Assembly: GCA_041397625.1 (NCBI GenBank)
Contig: JAWKWH010000003.1
Span: 62,001-126,000 of the forward strand
Length of the DNA stretch: 64,000 nucleotides
Source of the DNA: JAWKWH01 sp041397625
GTDB lineage: Bacteria; Pseudomonadota; Alphaproteobacteria; Rhizobiales; Rhizobiaceae
Direction: 5' to 3'
Program-made: the position numbers and the translations under genes
The notes under the pieces: model-generated
What the model was told of the DNA's origin: nothing
Database searches by the model: none
Seen by the model: the letters and a program-made list of their open reading frames with translations, nothing else
In this document: one piece after another, positions 53,981 to 62,619 of the stretch
Layout of the letters: each line of letters opens with the position of its first letter
How positions within the stretch are numbered: position 1 is the first letter of the stretch

Positions 53981-54745
53981 ATGCAAGCAGAGGTTGCGGA
54001 CCTTCGTGTTCCGATCGATGATGGAGTTTCGGCAGGAGAGACTTTGGTCCTGTCGGAATTCGGAACGCGGCAACATGAAATCGATGTCAGGGCGTTTACC
54101 GCGGAACTGCGGACCTATCCTTTTGACAGTATGATGGCCTCGTCTTTTCGGACCGACGGACTTGGTGTCCGCGGCCGTACGGAAGTGGTGGCCACAAACC
54201 TGCCGGACGAGGTGATGGACCGCCTGAGCGAATTGCCGGCCGGCGCTTTCCGGCTGTTTCATGAGCGATGTAGGGCGTCATCGCTGCCGTTCGGCTGGGA
54301 CGCGTCCGATCTGGCGGACCATCGTAATGCAGCGGTCGGCGCGGCCGCCGGCGAGCTCGCCGCATCCCTGTCGGCGAGCGGCATTGCCGGAGGATATTGC
54401 GTGCCCGTGCGTGCACCCTACGGACAGAACGCGTTTGCGCTGCTGTTCAGCGCCTATCCGCAGGAAGGCATTCAATATCCCGGCCTGATCATACCGGTCA
54501 TCCGGCTGGTCGAGGCGATCTTGCTCGATATCCGGGAGCGCCGTTTGCACAAGCTCGGGCTGACGGGCCGCGAGATCGAATGCCTGAAATGGGCCGCGGC
54601 GGGCAAGACCAGCATCGAACTGGCGAGGATCGTCGGCCTGTCGGAGAACACGGTCAACCACTATCTGCACTCCGCCACACGCAAGCTCGACTCCGTCAGC
54701 CGGACCCAGGCCGTGGTCAAGCTGATACGCTACGGCTTCGCCTGA
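53981..54745 (+). CDS. visR: LuxR-type flagellar regulator VisR
   Basis: 254 residues with GGGGG before the ATG. The N-terminal ligand-domain-like part ends about residue 180; the LuxR helix-turn-helix follows: LGLTGREIECLKWAAAGKTS and IELARIVGLSENTVNHYLHSATRKLDSV. Partner of VisN in controlling flagellar genes through Rem in rhizobia. Here visN and visR are separated by two small genes, while in Sinorhizobium they are adjacent. The 245-bp region before it is AT-richer than its surroundings and probably carries the promoter. Confidence 0.78.
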   Translation: MQAEVADLRVPIDDGVSAGETLVLSEFGTRQHEIDVRAFTAELRTYPFDSMMASSFRTDGLGVRGRTEVVATNLPDEVMDRLSELPAGAFRLFHERCRASSLPFGWDASDLADHRNAAVGAAAGELAASLSASGIAGGYCVPVRAPYGQNAFALLFSAYPQEGIQYPGLIIPVIRLVEAILLDIRERRLHKLGLTGREIECLKWAAAGKTSIELARIVGLSENTVNHYLHSATRKLDSVSRTQAVVKLIRYGFA

Positions 54746-54929
54746 CGGCATGTTGCCGCTCCACCGCGGGTGCCGGGCGTTCCCGGCGCCGGCCGTGCTG
54801 GAGCGGGATGCGGCGCATCGTTAATCGTTTGTTTCGTATTTGCGGTGTACCAAGGCGCAGGCGGAAATACGTGGCAGGTCGGATTGGCAGGGTCCGGGCG
54901 GCCGTTCTCAGATTAGAGCGTTTTCCAAA

Positions 54930-56018
54930 ATGGCAGCTCCTGCACAAGCACAGCAAAGTTCGACAGCCAAGAACCCCGCGCCGATCGGGTTGCGGATCGC
55001 CGATGCCATGCACAAGCTTGGCGTTCAGGGGTGTCCGAAAAACTACGAACTGTTCTACAACGCGCTGACCGGCATCAATCCCGAACTGAGTTCCGATTTC
55101 TGGGCGCTTGGCCGCACGGTGACACAGGACCAGCTCGACGCGCTCTACAAGAAACACTTCGAGGCCCGCAACAGCCAGGTCTTCGTCGAACGGGCGCGCG
55201 AGGTGCTCGAGCAGAACCTTACCGACGCCATCGAGGTTTTGAAGGACGAGCAGAGCTCGATGACCGCCTATGGCCGGGTGCTCGACAAGACGACGCGCAC
55301 GGTCTCGGTCGACAACGACCTGTCGCCGGAGACCTTCCTGCACGTCATCGAGGTGCTGGCCAACGCCACCGGATCGACGCTAAGCCGCGGCCGGCAGGCA
55401 TTGTCTTCGATGATCGACAAGTCGAACGAGCTCGAAACGCTCAAGACCGAGCTGGAAGAATACAAGAGGCTGGTGGACACCGATCCGCTCACCGGCGTCT
55501 GGAATCGCAGAGCGTTCGACAATCACATTTCGAGAATCGGCGTCTCCAACAAGACCAACGGTGCGCTTCTGGTCATCGACATCGACAACTTCAAACAGGT
55601 CAACGACACCCACGGCCATCCCTTCGGCGATGTCGTTATCCGCGACGTGGCGCAGATCATCCGTTCAAAGCTCAGGCAGGGGGTGTTTCTGGCGCGTACC
55701 GGCGGCGAGGAGTTCGTCGCCTTTCTCGAACAGACCGACGCCAAGACCGCTATGTCGATCGCCGGGCGTTTGCTGGCGGTCATCCGCGAATACGGGTTCT
55801 GCCACGACGACGTCAGTCTCAGGCCGGGCGATGTCACCATATCGATCGGCGTCTGCACGATCCCGCCAGCAACCTCGGGCGTCGAGCTCTACATGAGAGC
55901 CGATCAGGCGCTCTACACGTCGAAGGCGGACGGGCGCGACCGCGCCACGCTCTACGAGGAAGCCCAGCAGTCGGCGAGCAATCTGCGGCGTAAGAACTAC
56001 TATATCTACAGGGACTGA
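54930..56018 (+). CDS. GGDEF diguanylate cyclase inside the flagellar locus
   Basis: 362 residues from the ATG at 54930 (the frame is open earlier without domain content). Residues 1-165 are helical with no known sensor domain; 165-183 look like a coiled coil; the GGDEF domain is about 184-350. The active-site loop is ARTGGEEF (GGEEF 258-262), with DIDNFKQVND before it, so catalysis is expected. The inhibitory RxxD site five residues before is not present (RQGV instead). It would make cyclic di-GMP without product feedback. Between visR and the orf/flhB operon, it may tie c-di-GMP to motility control. Confidence 0.88.
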   Translation: MAAPAQAQQSSTAKNPAPIGLRIADAMHKLGVQGCPKNYELFYNALTGINPELSSDFWALGRTVTQDQLDALYKKHFEARNSQVFVERAREVLEQNLTDAIEVLKDEQSSMTAYGRVLDKTTRTVSVDNDLSPETFLHVIEVLANATGSTLSRGRQALSSMIDKSNELETLKTELEEYKRLVDTDPLTGVWNRRAFDNHISRIGVSNKTNGALLVIDIDNFKQVNDTHGHPFGDVVIRDVAQIIRSKLRQGVFLARTGGEEFVAFLEQTDAKTAMSIAGRLLAVIREYGFCHDDVSLRPGDVTISIGVCTIPPATSGVELYMRADQALYTSKADGRDRATLYEEAQQSASNLRRKNYYIYRD

Positions 56019-56097
56019 CGTCCGACGGCGCCGACAAGGCGGCTGATCGCCTCGTTTCCCACTCGAGCAAACCTGATCGCAAACGTGAGTTGCGGCG

Positions 56098-56565
56098 TCA
56101 GCCGAACATGCGGCGCGTCGCCTCCTCGGGCCGCGCCTTGTCGGCGGAAGGTTTGCCGAGCCGGTACTTGGCGATCGCCTCGCGCATGAACCGCGTGTTT
56201 GCGGCCGGGTCGTCGGACGGATCGTCGAACGAGATATAGGCCAGGCGTACCTCGGCGGCTTCCGCCTTCAGGCGCAGCAGGAAATGGATGGCCACGCCCG
56301 CCGGGCGCATGACGAGGTCGAGGTCGATCTCGGGCGGCGCGCCCCATGACAGCGACGCCTGGCCGCCCTGGCCGAGTTCGATGAAGCCGGGCGCGAAGTA
56401 GAGCTCGGCCGCCGATTGCACGATATCGGCCAGATTGCCATGCAGGTCGAGCCGCAGGAAAGCGGCATAGTCCAGCGGGTCGACAAGGCGCAGTTCCGCC
56501 ACCAGTCCGCCGATCGCCTCGGCAATGATCTTTTCGCGTTCGAGAGAATGTGGCTGGCTACGCAT
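56098..56565 (-). CDS. Conserved protein at the end of the flagellar operon (orf38-like by position)
   Basis: 155 residues from the ATG at 56565, overlapping the flhB stop by 8 bp. No domain recognised. It is a soluble alpha/beta protein: LEREKIIAEAIGGLVAELRLVDPLDYAAF near the start, FAPGFIELGQGGQASLSW, and AIHFLLRLKAEAAEVRLAYISFDDPSDDP. In Sinorhizobium a small gene (orf38) lies between visR and flhB in this place, and the tight overlap shows it is made with flhB. Possibly an export chaperone or regulator; unknown. Confidence 0.7.
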   Translation of the reverse strand: MRSQPHSLEREKIIAEAIGGLVAELRLVDPLDYAAFLRLDLHGNLADIVQSAAELYFAPGFIELGQGGQASLSWGAPPEIDLDLVMRPAGVAIHFLLRLKAEAAEVRLAYISFDDPSDDPAANTRFMREAIAKYRLGKPSADKARPEEATRRMFG

Positions 56566-57652
56566 GGGGTACTTGTCGTTGCAGGGAACCGGGTTGGCGA
56601 GCATACAGGATTTTGATCAGTTCGGCGACCGCCTGGAAGAAACGGGCCGGGATGAGCTGGTCGACACTGACCGTGTCATACATGGCGCGCGCCAGCGTCA
56701 CCTCCTCGAACACCGGCACATTGTGCTCCTCGGCGATCTCGCGAATGCGCAGCGCGATCAGGTCCTGGCCCTTGGCGACCACCACCGGCGCGCTGTCGGT
56801 CTCGCGCTTATAGCGCAGCGCGATGGCGTAATGCGTCGGGTTGGCGATGACCAGCGTGGCCGTGGGCACCGCATCCATCATGCGCCGGCGCGAGCGATCG
56901 CGGGCGACAGACCGCATCCGTGCCTTGACGATCGGGTCGCCCTCGGACTGTTTCATCTCGTCCTTGACCTCCTGCTTGGTCATGCGCAGGTTCTGGCGCC
57001 AGTGATGCCTGGTCCAGATCAGGTCGGCGCCGGCGATGATGGCCATCGCAAGCGCGACGGCGACAATCATGTCGAGGATCAGCGAACCGACGACGTCGAC
57101 AAAGGCGGTCGTGTGCTGCAGCGTCCCTTCGAGCAGCGTCTGCGGCGCGCTACGCAACGCCAGGTAGACGAAGGCGCTGGCGAAGGCGAGCTTGCCGGTC
57201 GATTTCAGGAACTCTGCGAGGCCGCTCGCGCCGAACTGGCGCTTCCAGCCCTGGGCGACGGAGACGCGCGACAGTTTGGGCGCGATGCGGTCGGCGACCA
57301 CGCGTGGCGGGTTCTGCACGAAGGAGGACGCAAGCCCGCCGACCATCAGCACCAGAAACAGCGGCAGCACTATGAAGCCGGCGGCAAACATGACGGTCTG
57401 CATGAGGTTGGACACGTCAAGCGCGGAGCCGAACACGTCCTCGTCGGCATTCTCGAAGACGCGGCCGAGCAGGTTGGAAAACCGGAACACTGCGTCGCGG
57501 CCGGCAAACGAGAAATAAAGCAGGAAGCAGAGGATCGACACCAGGATCGGCAGCTCCTTGGAAACCGGAATCTGGCCCTTCTCGATCGCATCGCGGATCT
57601 TCTTCTCGGTCGGTTCCTCGGTCTTGCTTTCCTTGTCCGGCGATTCCGACAT
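56558..57652 (-). CDS. flhB: Flagellar type III secretion protein FlhB
   Basis: 364 residues. The N-terminal half has four membrane helices and the family start ESPDKESKTEEPTEKKIRDA. The cytoplasmic part has the self-cleaving NPTH at 271-274 (VIANPTHYAIALRY), which switches export from rod/hook to filament substrates. GDPIVKARMRSVARDRSRRRM is the linker before it. Downstream of fliG in the same direction with an 18-bp gap. Confidence 0.96.
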   Translation of the reverse strand: MSESPDKESKTEEPTEKKIRDAIEKGQIPVSKELPILVSILCFLLYFSFAGRDAVFRFSNLLGRVFENADEDVFGSALDVSNLMQTVMFAAGFIVLPLFLVLMVGGLASSFVQNPPRVVADRIAPKLSRVSVAQGWKRQFGASGLAEFLKSTGKLAFASAFVYLALRSAPQTLLEGTLQHTTAFVDVVGSLILDMIVAVALAMAIIAGADLIWTRHHWRQNLRMTKQEVKDEMKQSEGDPIVKARMRSVARDRSRRRMMDAVPTATLVIANPTHYAIALRYKRETDSAPVVVAKGQDLIALRIREIAEEHNVPVFEEVTLARAMYDTVSVDQLIPARFFQAVAELIKILYARQPGSLQRQVPHA

Positions 57653-57670
57653 GACTGCACACGCCCGTTA

Positions 57671-58687
57671 TCAGGCGGCCTCGTCCTGTTCGGCCGAGGG
57701 AAGCGCGATACGGCCTTCGCTGGCCAGGCGGATCGCGGTGGAGGCGATCTCGCGCCGGGCCGCGGCCACGGTGTCGGCTTTGACGGCGATCTCGTTGGCC
57801 AGTTCCGATTCGATCATGCGGCGGGTGCGCTGGCCGAGTGAGCTCAGCACCGCCTCGCTCAAATCGCCTTCCGCGCCGCGCAGGGCGGTGACGACCATGT
57901 CGGTGGCGATACCGTCGAAAATCGTGCTGCGCGCCGCGCCGCTGAGCGCGGTGATGTCCTCGAAGCGGAACAGCAGCGATTTGACCGCGGCGATGTTGTC
58001 GGGATCGGTGTCGTTGGCCAGATCGTCGAACACCTCCTCCATGTTTTCCCTGTCCAGCTCGTTCAGGACGTTGGCGACGCGCACCCGACCCTCGTTGAGA
58101 CCCGCCTGGTTGGCGCCTTCGACGAACTGGTCGCGCAGGTGACGTTCGACGATGGCCAGAGCAGCCGGCATCGGCTCACCCAGCGCCAGCATGCGCTTGA
58201 GCACCGACTTGCGCTTCTCTCGGTCGAAGGAGGCGACGATCTCGGCGGCTTTGCGCGAGGAGAGTTTCGACAGGACCACCGCACAGGTCTGCGGATGCTC
58301 CTCGGCGATGAACACGGCCAGCTCGCTCGCCTCGACGTTTTCGACAGCCTCCCAGACCGGCGGTCCGTCCGCCTCGGCGCCGACATTGATCTTCGGCTCG
58401 ATCAGGGCGCTGAATTCTTCCGGCGTGAAGGTCTCGCTGATGATCGACTTGATCGCATCGGAGGAATCCATCAGGCCGGTGCCGGCGGAGAACTCGTCCT
58501 CGAAACGCTCGACAAGGTCCTCAAGCTGCGGCTGAGAGATCGGCGGCAGACTGCGGGCGGCCTCGATCAGCCGGCGCAACTCGTGGTTCTTGAAGTGCTT
58601 GAGCAGCTTGCCCGCGCGCGCCTTTCCCATGGCAACCAGGATCGTGGCGGCCTTCTGGATGTTCGTCATGACGACCGGATGGTCCAT
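57671..58687 (-). CDS. fliG: Flagellar motor switch protein FliG
   Basis: 338 residues of three ARM-like helical domains. KAATILVAMGKARAGKLLKHF at the start, the EEHPQTCAVVLSKLSSRKAAEIV middle-domain hallmark (in parts) and the C-terminal torque helix region FRFEDITALSGAARSTIFDGI are visible. It sits at the rotor and meets MotA. The start used is the ATG five bases after the fliN stop; an ATG at 58669 is an alternative. Confidence 0.94.
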   Translation of the reverse strand: MDHPVVMTNIQKAATILVAMGKARAGKLLKHFKNHELRRLIEAARSLPPISQPQLEDLVERFEDEFSAGTGLMDSSDAIKSIISETFTPEEFSALIEPKINVGAEADGPPVWEAVENVEASELAVFIAEEHPQTCAVVLSKLSSRKAAEIVASFDREKRKSVLKRMLALGEPMPAALAIVERHLRDQFVEGANQAGLNEGRVRVANVLNELDRENMEEVFDDLANDTDPDNIAAVKSLLFRFEDITALSGAARSTIFDGIATDMVVTALRGAEGDLSEAVLSSLGQRTRRMIESELANEIAVKADTVAAARREIASTAIRLASEGRIALPSAEQDEAA

Positions 58688-58692
58688 CGCCG

Positions 58693-59124
58693 TCAGTTCT
58701 CGACCACGTCGGTCAGGCGGATGCCGAAACGGGTGGAATCCTCTTCGAGCACGATGATCTCACCGCAGGCGATGCGCTTGCCGCTGACCACGACGTCGAC
58801 CGGTTCGCCGATGCGGCGGTCGAGCACCACGGTCGCCCCGCGCTTCAGCGCCATGAGCTCGGAGACGCGCATCTCGGCCTTGCCGAGCACCACCTCGACG
58901 TCGACGGGAATGCTCATCACCACGCGGTTGTCGGTCGATCGGCGCTGCGGTGTCGCCATCGCCTCGGCCTCAGCCTTGTCGCGTGCCGGTTTGTCGTCGT
59001 CCGCTGCCGGCTCCTGGCCGCCGAGTTCGCTGATGGCCTTGTCGAGTTCGCGTTCGGAATCGGCCAGGAGGTCGGTTGCCGATCTGGTTTCGTTGCTGTC
59101 TGTTGCGGCGCTTTCGGCTGACAT
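58693..59124 (-). CDS. fliN: Flagellar motor switch protein FliN
   Basis: 143 residues from the ATG at 59124 (an upstream TTG would add six). A long acidic N-terminal region of about 65 residues precedes the SpoA domain: VVMSIPVDVEVVLGKAEMRVSELMALKRGATVVLDRRIGEPVDVVVSGK, recognised in the parts IPVDVEVVLG, MRVSELMAL and EPVDVVVSGK. It forms the C-ring base with FliM and FliG. Immediately precedes fliG. Confidence 0.93.
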   Translation of the reverse strand: MSAESAATDSNETRSATDLLADSERELDKAISELGGQEPAADDDKPARDKAEAEAMATPQRRSTDNRVVMSIPVDVEVVLGKAEMRVSELMALKRGATVVLDRRIGEPVDVVVSGKRIACGEIIVLEEDSTRFGIRLTDVVEN

Positions 59125-59150
59125 TGTGTTTTCTTGCTCCAATCAGGCGA

Positions 59151-60071
59151 CTACATGGTCGACACGATGTGATCCACGATGCCCGACCGGCTCTTGACCG
59201 GCTTGTCGACGAGGATCGTGTACTTGTTGCCCATGCGGCCGAAGCGGCCGGTGAACAGCGGCTGGTTTCCGACAGCGAGGGAGGCTTCGTGGGGATCGAC
59301 GGCCGGGAACTCGATGATGTCGCCGGGTTTCAGCTCGTTGAGTTCGGCGAGCGTCCGGGGCGCCACGGACACGATCGCGTCGACACCGATGTTGGTCTGC
59401 ATGATGCCGGCCTTCAGGCTGGCGTTCCATTTGCTGGTGTTGTCGTTTTCCGGCGCGCACAGCTTGCGTTCCGAAGACAGCGCCAGCTCGGAAACCATGA
59501 CGGTGAGCGTGCCGGAATGGGCGCCGAGCGTGACCGAATAGGTGAACGACATGACGCGGAAGTCGTTGGTTTCCTTCCGGGCCTCGACCCCGTTGCAGGC
59601 GAACAGAAGCTGCTGCTTGGCGTCGATCATGCCGATATCGGCCATCGCCGCGACGAAGCTTTCGGCATTGGTTTCGAAAATGTCGGTCTCGATCGGCGAC
59701 AGTTCGCCGGAAATCGGCGGCAGTTCCGTCTCGGCATCGGCGCCGAAGGACACGCCGAGCAGGATGGCGACCGTCATCGGGTCGCCGCAGATCATGCCGA
59801 TTTGGCGATCCGCTTCCTCGCCGATCAGGGCGACTGCGCAGTCCTCGCCGAATTTTTCAAGCGCCTCGGCCGTCGTGGTGATGCCGTGTTCGCCGGTTTC
59901 CAGCCCGATGCTCTCGGAAAGATGCTTCTCGATCTTGGCCGACAGGGCCGTCTCCAGCTTGCGGGCCACGAGATCGCACAGCACGTCGAGTTCGGACGCC
60001 TTGTCGTCGCGACTCTTGAGCTGCTCGAGAATGTAGGCCTGCATGTCGGCCGGGCTGGTGGGAACGCTCAT
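59151..60071 (-). CDS. fliM: Flagellar motor switch protein FliM (short rhizobial form)
   Basis: 306 residues. It has a divergent FliM core and a C-terminal SpoA domain (NIGVDAIVSVAPRTLAELNELKPGDIIEF, in the parts VAPRTLAELN, LKPGDIIEFP, and GNQPLFTGRFGRMGNKYTILV). The usual CheY-binding N-terminal LSQxEIDALL is not recognisable, as in other rhizobial FliM proteins. Lies between motA and fliN in the leftward operon. Confidence 0.88.
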   Translation of the reverse strand: MSVPTSPADMQAYILEQLKSRDDKASELDVLCDLVARKLETALSAKIEKHLSESIGLETGEHGITTTAEALEKFGEDCAVALIGEEADRQIGMICGDPMTVAILLGVSFGADAETELPPISGELSPIETDIFETNAESFVAAMADIGMIDAKQQLLFACNGVEARKETNDFRVMSFTYSVTLGAHSGTLTVMVSELALSSERKLCAPENDNTSKWNASLKAGIMQTNIGVDAIVSVAPRTLAELNELKPGDIIEFPAVDPHEASLAVGNQPLFTGRFGRMGNKYTILVDKPVKSRSGIVDHIVSTM

Positions 60072-60082
60072 CTCGATGCCGC

Positions 60083-60949
60083 CTATGCCGCCTTGGGTGC
60101 GGCATTCATCGCCTGCTCTTCGACCGTGTCGATCGACGGACGGTCATAGGTCGAGATCGCCTTGCGGCCGAATTCGAGCGCCACCTGCGGCAGCGAGCCG
60201 TTCATGTAGGCAATCAGCGTCTGCTTGGCGACGAAGAACAAACGCAGCTGCTTCTCGCGCACGATCTTCACCTTGGTGGCGATCGGTCCGACCACCGCGT
60301 AGGACATCAGGATGCCGATGAAGGTGCCGACCAGGGCAGCGGCGATGTAGCCGCCGAGCACTTCCGGCGATTCGTCGATATGGCCCATGGCCTTCACGAC
60401 ACCGAGCACGGCGGCGACGATGCCCAGCGCCGGCAGGCCGTCGCCGACGTCGGTCAGCGCGTTGTAGGCCTTCAATCGATCGTGGCGAATGGTGCCGATC
60501 TCTTCTTCCATCAGCGCCTCGACTTCGTGCGGCCTGGCGTTGCCGACCAGGATCAGGCGGCAATAGTCGCAGATGAAATTGCGCAGCGGCTTGTCGCTGA
60601 GCACCTTGGGATAGGCTTGGAAAATCGGCGATTCCTCCGGATTGTCGATCGCCGCCTCGACCTCGTTCTTCGGCTTGGTCTTCAGTTCGCGCAGCAGCGC
60701 GTGCAGCAACCCGAGCAGCTGCAGGTATTCCTTCTCGTGCGGCACTGCGTTCTTCAGCGCCTCGAAGATGCCCTTGCCGGCGTCCTTGACCACCGACAGC
60801 GGGTTGGCGACCAGAAAGGTGCCGAGGGCGGCGCCGCAGATGATCACATATTCGAAAGGCTGCGCCAGCACGCCGACATGGCCGCCCATCGCCATGAAAC
60901 TTCCGATAACACACCCCATCGTGACGATGAGCCCGATGATAATCGTCAT
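60083..60949 (-). CDS. motA: Flagellar motor stator protein MotA
   Basis: 288 residues from the ATG at 60949, with GAGG six bases upstream; ten residues of open frame before it are ignored. Four membrane helices (MTIIIGLIVTMGCVIGSF..., FEYVIICGAALGTFLVAN, ALGIVAAVLGVVKAMGH, ALVGTFIGILMSYAVVGPIA). Cytoplasmic loop with charged residues facing FliG. First gene of motA-fliM-fliN-fliG-flhB. Divergent from the DUF1217 gene across 165 bp that should hold promoters for both sides. motB is not in the window. Confidence 0.96.
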   Translation of the reverse strand: MTIIIGLIVTMGCVIGSFMAMGGHVGVLAQPFEYVIICGAALGTFLVANPLSVVKDAGKGIFEALKNAVPHEKEYLQLLGLLHALLRELKTKPKNEVEAAIDNPEESPIFQAYPKVLSDKPLRNFICDYCRLILVGNARPHEVEALMEEEIGTIRHDRLKAYNALTDVGDGLPALGIVAAVLGVVKAMGHIDESPEVLGGYIAAALVGTFIGILMSYAVVGPIATKVKIVREKQLRLFFVAKQTLIAYMNGSLPQVALEFGRKAISTYDRPSIDTVEEQAMNAAPKAA

Positions 60950-61114
60950 GCAAAACCTCGACCGCTGCCTTTGACGCAAAATCTAGATGGCGAGACTTGT
61001 GTGAGGCTGGCTATGGCGGGCGCAACGGCGCCAGGCTGACGGATGTTCCAGAAAGCCTCGCGCAAGCCTGCCGGCGCATGATGGCGCAAAACCATCGAGG
61101 GGTCTTGTCGCGCC

Positions 61115-61888
61115 GTGCTCTCAACCTATGCAGATTTTACCCGGATTACCGGAAACCTGACCGCGTCGCTCGACCGGGTCAGCCGGCAGCCAATGGTGAT
61201 GCGCGAGACCGAGTACTATCTCGCCAACATCGAGAACATCGATTCCATCGAGGCGCTTGTCGAGGACAGCCGGCTGTTCAACTACGCCATGAAGGCCCAC
61301 GGCCTCTCCGACATGGCCTATGCCAGGGCGTTCATGATCAAGGTGCTGGAGGAGGGTCGCGACGATACCGACAGCTTCGCCAACACGCTGACCGACACGC
61401 GCTACCGGGAATTCGCCGAGACGTTCGATTTCCACCGCTACGGCGAGGCGGCGACGACGTTCACCAAGGCACGCCAGGGCGTGGTCGACCGCTACATGCG
61501 CCAGACATTGGAGGAGGACGCTGGCGCCGACAACGAGGGTGTGCGGCTGGCGCTCTATTTCCAGCGCAAGGCGGCAAGCATCGATTCTGCCTATGCGATC
61601 CTCGGCGACAAGGCATTGGCGACCGTGGTCAGAACCTCGCTCGGCATGCCGGAGGCGACCGCGCTGCTCGACATCGACAAGCAGAAGGAGATGCTGGAGG
61701 CGCGTATCGACTTCGCCGACTTTACCGATCCGGAGAAGCTTTCGCGCTTCCTCGAACGCTTCACCAATCTGTGGGAACTGGCCAACCCGCAAAGTTCGGC
61801 GCTGCAGGGCGCCCAGGCGCTCATCAGCCCGTTATCCTCCGTCGGCATATCGTCCGATCTCATGCTGACCATCCAGAATCTGAAGTAG
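61115..61888 (+). CDS. DUF1217 flagellar protein
   Basis: 257 residues from a GTG at 61115 (GAGGGG about 12 bases upstream). It matches the alphaproteobacterial DUF1217 family seen in flagellar clusters: MLSTYADFTRITGNLTASL at the start, repeated helical motifs such as ETEYYLANIENIDSIEALVED, FAETFDFHRYGEAATTF and SLGMPEATALLDIDKQKEML (in parts). Role unknown but always near rod or hook genes. Precedes flgF by 11 bp. Confidence 0.8.
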   Translation: MLSTYADFTRITGNLTASLDRVSRQPMVMRETEYYLANIENIDSIEALVEDSRLFNYAMKAHGLSDMAYARAFMIKVLEEGRDDTDSFANTLTDTRYREFAETFDFHRYGEAATTFTKARQGVVDRYMRQTLEEDAGADNEGVRLALYFQRKAASIDSAYAILGDKALATVVRTSLGMPEATALLDIDKQKEMLEARIDFADFTDPEKLSRFLERFTNLWELANPQSSALQGAQALISPLSSVGISSDLMLTIQNLK

Positions 61889-61899
61889 GGGGAGGGCGG

Positions 61900-62619
61900 A
61901 TGCAGGACAGTCTTTATGTTTCGCTCTCGTCGCAGATCGCTCTTGAGCGCCGCCTGACGACGATCGCCGACAATGTCGCCAATGCCGGCACGGTCGGTTT
62001 CCGCGCCACCAACATCAAGTTCGAGGAACTGGTCAACGGCCTTCGGTCCGACGCCACCGCCTTCGTGTCGACCGGCGATTCCTTCCTGTCGACGCACAGC
62101 GGCGCCATGGAACGCACCGGCGGCGCGCTCGATTTCGCCATCCAGGGCGACGCCTGGTTCGCCATCGACACGCCGGCGGGCATGGTGATGACCAGGGATG
62201 GTCGCTTCAAACTCCTTGAAACAGGCGATCTGGTGACCTTGACCGGCTATCCGGTGCTCGACCCCGGCGGAGCGGCGATCACGCTCAATCCGGCGGCCGG
62301 CGAGCCGACCGTGGGGCGCGACGGTTTCCTGCACCAGGACGGCAAGCAGGTTGGCGCCATCGGCCTATTCGACTTCCAGCCCGGCCCCAATTTCCGCCGC
62401 TTCGAGAATTCGGGCGTCATTCCCGAAATGCCGCCCGAACCGGCCATCGACCGGCTCGACGTGGGCGTGGTGCAGGGCTTCGTCGAGCAGTCCAACGTCA
62501 ATCCGCTGAAGGAACTGACCAAGCTGATCATGGTTCAGCGCGCCTTCGAGAACGCGGCTGCCGCGATCCGCGACACCGAGGCCGCCTATGACGAGACCAT
62601 CAAGGCGTTCGAGGCGTGA
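61900..62619 (+). CDS. flgF: Flagellar basal-body rod protein FlgF
   Basis: 239 residues with GGGGGAGGG before the ATG. The rod-protein N-terminus has SLSSQIALERRLTTIADNVANAGTVGFRA (ANAxTxGFRA type), then IQGDAWFAIDTPAGMVMTRDGRF and the C-terminal VQGFVEQSNVNPLKELTKLI with the closing helix. It forms the proximal rod. Its stop overlaps the GTG start of fliI. Confidence 0.93.
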   Translation: MQDSLYVSLSSQIALERRLTTIADNVANAGTVGFRATNIKFEELVNGLRSDATAFVSTGDSFLSTHSGAMERTGGALDFAIQGDAWFAIDTPAGMVMTRDGRFKLLETGDLVTLTGYPVLDPGGAAITLNPAAGEPTVGRDGFLHQDGKQVGAIGLFDFQPGPNFRRFENSGVIPEMPPEPAIDRLDVGVVQGFVEQSNVNPLKELTKLIMVQRAFENAAAAIRDTEAAYDETIKAFEA

